The notes beneath the pieces are model-generated. The model saw only the letters and a list, made by a program, of their open reading frames with translations. It was not told the origin of the DNA and made no database searches. The translations under genes were made by a program, and so were the position numbers. From Anaerolineae bacterium (GTDB taxonomy: Bacteria > Chloroflexota > Anaerolineae > B4-G1 > DUEL01), in NCBI GenBank assembly GCA_016926575.1, contig JAFGOJ010000134.1:1-7549 (forward strand): 7,549 bases of DNA. Direction: 5' to 3'. Below are positions 5,799-7,549 of this stretch, in pieces; positions within the stretch are counted from its first letter, which is position 1; the number at the start of each line of letters is the position of its first letter.

Positions 5799-7148
5799 TC
5801 AAATTCTCAGGATCAGCCGGGCGATGGTGAAGTAGATAAACAACCCGGTAGCGTCTACCAACGTACTCATCACCGGCCCAGACACGACGGCCGGATCGAT
5901 CTTCAGGCGAGTGGCCAGGATGGGCAGCAGCGAGCCCATGCCATTGGCCCACACGACGATGGCGAAGATGGACAGGGAGACCGTCAAGGCCAGGGCCTGG
6001 CTCGACCCCCAGGTTAGCGAGCGAGCGTAGGCGATGGCGGCCATAGCCACGCCCAGCATCAGGCCGATGCGCAGCTCGTGCCACAGGGCGCGCAGCGCAT
6101 CCTGCAGGTCGATTTCGCCCGTAGCCAGGGCGCGGATCAGAGTGCTGGTCGTTTGGGTGCCGGCGTTGCCTCCGGTGCCGATCAGCAGCGGCACGAAAAA
6201 GGTCAGCGCGACGACGGTCTGGAGTTCTTCTTCGAAATGGCGCAGCACGCTGCCGGTCAGGCTTTCCGTCACGAACAGCAGCAGCAGCCAGCCCGCCCGT
6301 TTGCGGAAAATGGAGAGGACCGGCATATCCAGGTAGGGCCGGTCGAAGGGTTGGGCGCCGCCCAATCGATGGATATCCTCCGTGGCTTCGTCTACCAGCA
6401 CGTCCACTATGTCGTCCACGGTGACCATACCCAGCAACTTGCCGGCGGCATCCACTACCGGCAGAGCCAGTAAGTCGTAGCGCGACATAAGCCGGGCGCA
6501 CTCCTCCTGGTCGGTTCCGGTCCGAACCGAGATCACTTCGCGCTCCATGATCTCCTCCAGGCGCGCGTCCGGCGGGGCGATCACCAACTGTCTCAGGCTG
6601 ACCACGCCGTTCAGCACTCCGTTGCGGTCCACGACGAAGAGGTAGTAGACCTCTTCCGCTTCCGGCTTCCACTGTCGAATCGTCTGGAGCGCTTCGCGGG
6701 CCGTCATTTTACAGCGCATAGCCAGGACTTCGGAGGTCATCAGGCCGCCGGCGCTGTCGTCGGCGTGCACCAACAGCGGGCGGACTTCTTCGGGGTCGTC
6801 CATGGCGGCCAGCACGGCTTCGGCTTGTGCGGGGGACAAATCGCCCAGCAGGTCGGCGGCCTCGTCCGGTTCCATCTTGTCGATGATAGAGACGGCCGCC
6901 TCGGGAGCCAACATCGCCACCAGTTCGGCTGCATCCTGATCGTCCATCTTTTCCAAGATGTCGGCCGAATCGGACAGGTCCAGCTCGGGCAAGAGCGTCA
7001 CCTGTTCGTGGTCTTCCAGCTCGGAAAAGATGTCAGCCTGGTCGGCGGGGCGCAACCCTTCGAGGATTGCCGTCGCGCCGGCGATGTCGTCGCGCTCCAG
7101 AGCAGAGCGCAAGCGTACCAATACATTGTCCAGGTTGAAAGATTCCAT
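5799..7148 (-). CDS. mgtE: Magnesium transporter MgtE
   Basis: MgtE is a dimeric Mg2+-selective channel of the plasma membrane, closed by Mg2+ binding to its cytoplasmic domains when cell Mg2+ is sufficient. The 449 residues equal the usual full length. The order is canonical. The acidic helical MgtE_N domain occupies about 20-130. CBS1 (about 138-195) and CBS2 (about 200-257) follow. A connecting helix is at about 259-283, and five membrane segments lie at roughly 285-303, 311-331, 360-378, 388-412 and 425-447. The pore signature GTGGNAGTQT is at 324-333. The pore Asp of the last helix is present in VDATGL (D432 by my count, the same position as in Thermus MgtE). The ATG at 7148 is preceded by GGAGGTG (7159-7153) at 6 nt from GGAGG, but that site lies inside a hairpin (7153-7185). 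The gene has its own promoter and a 264-nt leader. Neighbouring TrkA and cation-pump genes point to an ion-homeostasis region. Confidence 0.96.
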   Translation of the reverse strand: MESFNLDNVLVRLRSALERDDIAGATAILEGLRPADQADIFSELEDHEQVTLLPELDLSDSADILEKMDDQDAAELVAMLAPEAAVSIIDKMEPDEAADLLGDLSPAQAEAVLAAMDDPEEVRPLLVHADDSAGGLMTSEVLAMRCKMTAREALQTIRQWKPEAEEVYYLFVVDRNGVLNGVVSLRQLVIAPPDARLEEIMEREVISVRTGTDQEECARLMSRYDLLALPVVDAAGKLLGMVTVDDIVDVLVDEATEDIHRLGGAQPFDRPYLDMPVLSIFRKRAGWLLLLFVTESLTGSVLRHFEEELQTVVALTFFVPLLIGTGGNAGTQTTSTLIRALATGEIDLQDALRALWHELRIGLMLGVAMAAIAYARSLTWGSSQALALTVSLSIFAIVVWANGMGSLLPILATRLKIDPAVVSGPVMSTLVDATGLFIYFTIARLILRI

Positions 7149-7152
7149 CTCG

Positions 7153-7185
7153 CACCTCCGGGATAGGATTAGGCCCCCGGAGGTG
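7153..7185 (-). promoter_or_regulatory. Hairpin hiding the mgtE Shine-Dalgarno (sequestor)
   Basis: CACCTCCGGG (7153-7162 on the + strand) and CCCGGAGGTG (7176-7185) are perfect 10-bp complements with a 13-nt loop. In the mRNA the helix covers the whole GGAGGTG, so mgtE translation should be blocked when it forms. Confidence 0.7.
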
Positions 7186-7198
7186 GGTTTGCGGGGGC
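7173..7198 (-). promoter_or_regulatory. Competing helix that would free the mgtE ribosome binding site
   Basis: GCCCCCG at 7173-7179 and CGGGGGC at 7192-7198 (+ strand) are 7-bp complements. The stem uses bases 7176-7179, which the sequestor helix also needs, so the two folds exclude each other. A second identical CGGGGGC lies at 7213-7219, partly in the loop of a small GACG/CGTC hairpin (7211-7224), and could pair with the same target as a pseudoknot. Confidence 0.5.
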
Positions 7199-7206
7199 GA
7201 ACCGAC

Positions 7207-7305
7207 CTACGACGGGGGCACGTCTATTGAATTGGCAGGCTGAAGACGGGACATACGTCCCTTGTTACTCGAAGGAGGCCCGTCTTCTGGTGTGATTTCG
7301 TCCAT
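7207..7305 (-). CDS. Possible mgtE leader peptide (32 residues)
   Basis: An ATG at 7305-7303 on the - strand opens 32 codons ending in TAG at 7209-7207, wholly inside the predicted mgtE leader. The only ribosome-binding signals are a weak AGAGAG 2 nt away and AGAGGG 14 nt away. The product begins MDEITPEDGPP: four acidic residues and three prolines in eleven positions, with six prolines overall. Runs of acidic residues and proline near the N-terminus are known to destabilise ribosomes at low Mg2+, which is how the enterobacterial MgtL peptide (starting MEPDP) senses Mg2+. The stop codon ends 8 nt before the anti-sequestor strand at 7198-7192. A short ORF like this could also occur by chance. 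Confidence 0.3.
   Translation of the reverse strand: MDEITPEDGPPSSNKGRMSRLQPANSIDVPPS
7242..7287 (-). promoter_or_regulatory. Long-range stem within the mgtE leader with an alternative inner hairpin
   Basis: GAAGACGGG (7242-7250) and CCCGTCTTC (7279-7287) are perfect 9-bp complements 28 nt apart. A 5-bp hairpin, GGGAC (7248-7252) with GTCCC (7257-7261), shares bases 7248-7250 with the longer stem, so only one can be complete. Both lie within the possible leader-peptide ORF, so a translating ribosome would open them. Confidence 0.5.
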
Positions 7306-7379
7306 CGCTCTCTTTACATCCCTCTGCGCGGGTTTGTCATCGGCCCACGGCATACAATACAGCAAGATCGTCCACAAGA

Positions 7380-7406
7380 CGCCGCTCCTGAAGAGCAGGA
7401 ACGGCG
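7380..7406 (-). promoter_or_regulatory. Hairpin at the 5' end of the mgtE transcript
   Basis: Arms 7380-7390 and 7396-7406 pair over 11 positions, one a U-G wobble in the - strand RNA, around a 5-nt loop. It begins about 6 nt into the predicted transcript. Such 5' hairpins can protect mRNA from decay or be part of an aptamer fold. No T-run follows it. Confidence 0.55.
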
Positions 7407-7418
7407 CGAAACGAGAAG

Positions 7419-7447
7419 ATTATAATCCTCTTGGTGCGCGCTGTCAA
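7419..7447 (-). promoter_or_regulatory. Perfect-consensus sigma70-type promoter of mgtE
   Basis: On the - strand TTGACA (7447-7442) and TATAAT (7424-7419) are separated by exactly 17 nt, which is the full housekeeping consensus. Transcription should begin about 7412. Because such a promoter should be strong and constitutive, control of mgtE would have to act mainly after initiation, which fits the structured leader. Confidence 0.85.
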
Positions 7448-7549
7448 GCGAAAAGAGGACGTGGCAATCGTAGCGATAGCAGGGCGCTTTAGACCTGCTG
7501 TGGAGCGTCCTAAGCGGCTTGAGCGATTCACCAACCCCGGGCGATTGCC

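Larger units (their letters stand above)
7149..7412 (-). promoter_or_regulatory. Long structured 5' leader of mgtE
   Basis: From the predicted start (a G on the - strand near 7412) to the mgtE ATG there are about 264 nt. The leader contains, in order, a 5' hairpin (7380-7406), a possible 32-codon ORF (7305-7207) overlapping a 9-bp long-range stem (7242-7250 with 7279-7287), and a helix over the mgtE ribosome binding site (7153-7185). I looked for the conserved M-box (ykoK) riboswitch sequences usual before mgtE and did not recognise them. Regulation by RNA structure is inferred from length and pairing only. Confidence 0.55.

Noticed and set aside
5632..6672. 346-codon - strand frame overlapping mgtE
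   Set aside because: It is an alternative frame of mgtE, rich in Arg/Gly/Pro as expected for a GC-rich shadow, and the MgtE frame has full-length family structure.
7314..7319. Start-stop ATG-TAA on the - strand just upstream of the candidate leader peptide
   Set aside because: A minimal start-stop ORF could stall ribosomes, but AGAGGG directly abuts the ATG, so initiation there is unlikely.
7149..7320. M-box (ykoK) Mg2+ riboswitch before mgtE
   Set aside because: The conserved M-box segments I know (such as the GACGCCAAUGGGUCAACAG-like core) are not visible on the - strand. A diverged member cannot be excluded without a covariance-model search.
7421..7426. TATAAT on the + strand as a divergent promoter
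   Set aside because: It arises because GATTATAATC is palindromic around the - strand -10 box. No -35 box lies at the right distance on the + strand and no + strand gene follows in the window.
7262..7492. Short ORFs on both strands (7262-7492 + and 7337-7534 -)
   Set aside because: No recognisable domain or ribosome binding site, and they lie across the mgtE promoter and leader. The 65-codon - strand frame spans the promoter itself.

Overview
The window looks like a chromosomal segment from a GC-rich, free-living bacterium, most likely a member of the Chloroflexota (Anaerolineae-type). That placement is an inference. It rests on the large secreted parallel beta-helix protein ending in a YLPLV-type tail, on intergenic DNA full of GGTAGG...CCTACC palindromes, and on the gene set. 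I recognise no phage, IS, CRISPR, rRNA or tRNA sequence.

Layout. Bases 1-2039 (+ strand) form a tight cation-handling operon that enters from the left. It holds the C-terminal membrane half of a P2-type cation-transporting ATPase (1-705), whose stop overlaps the start of a TrkA-type RCK protein (702-1361). A second TrkA-type protein (1365-2039) follows after 3 nt. Bases 2040-2202 lie between convergent genes and hold three stem-loop repeats. Bases 2203-5271 (- strand) encode a 1022-residue exported beta-helix protein built from about 18 tandem repeats of close to 36 residues. Bases 5272-5798 are non-coding: four more palindromic repeats (one shares 30 identical bases with a copy on the other side of the beta-helix gene), a candidate promoter for that gene, and a very strong hairpin just past the end of mgtE. 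Bases 5799-7148 (- strand) encode the Mg2+ transporter MgtE. Bases 7149-7412 are its probable 264-nt leader, driven by a perfect TTGACA-N17-TATAAT promoter (7419-7447). In 7448-7549 I see no gene or convincing signal.

Function. Three genes and the mgtE leader concern cytoplasmic cation balance: a P-type pump whose visible M5/M6 residues resemble Na,K-ATPase-type pumps, two NAD-binding/RCK regulators of K+ transport (their channel subunit is not in the window), and a gated Mg2+ channel. The beta-helix protein is probably a cell-surface or secreted structural or carbohydrate-binding protein, unrelated in function.

The most interesting candidate system is the mgtE leader. The mgtE Shine-Dalgarno lies inside a 10-bp hairpin. 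A competing stem would free it. Upstream is a possible 32-codon leader peptide that starts with acidic and proline residues (MDEITPEDGPP). Its stop codon falls just before the competing strand, a layout that would suit translation-coupled Mg2+ sensing analogous in logic to the enterobacterial mgtL leader. This is a hypothesis from sequence alone; I do not recognise the classical M-box there.
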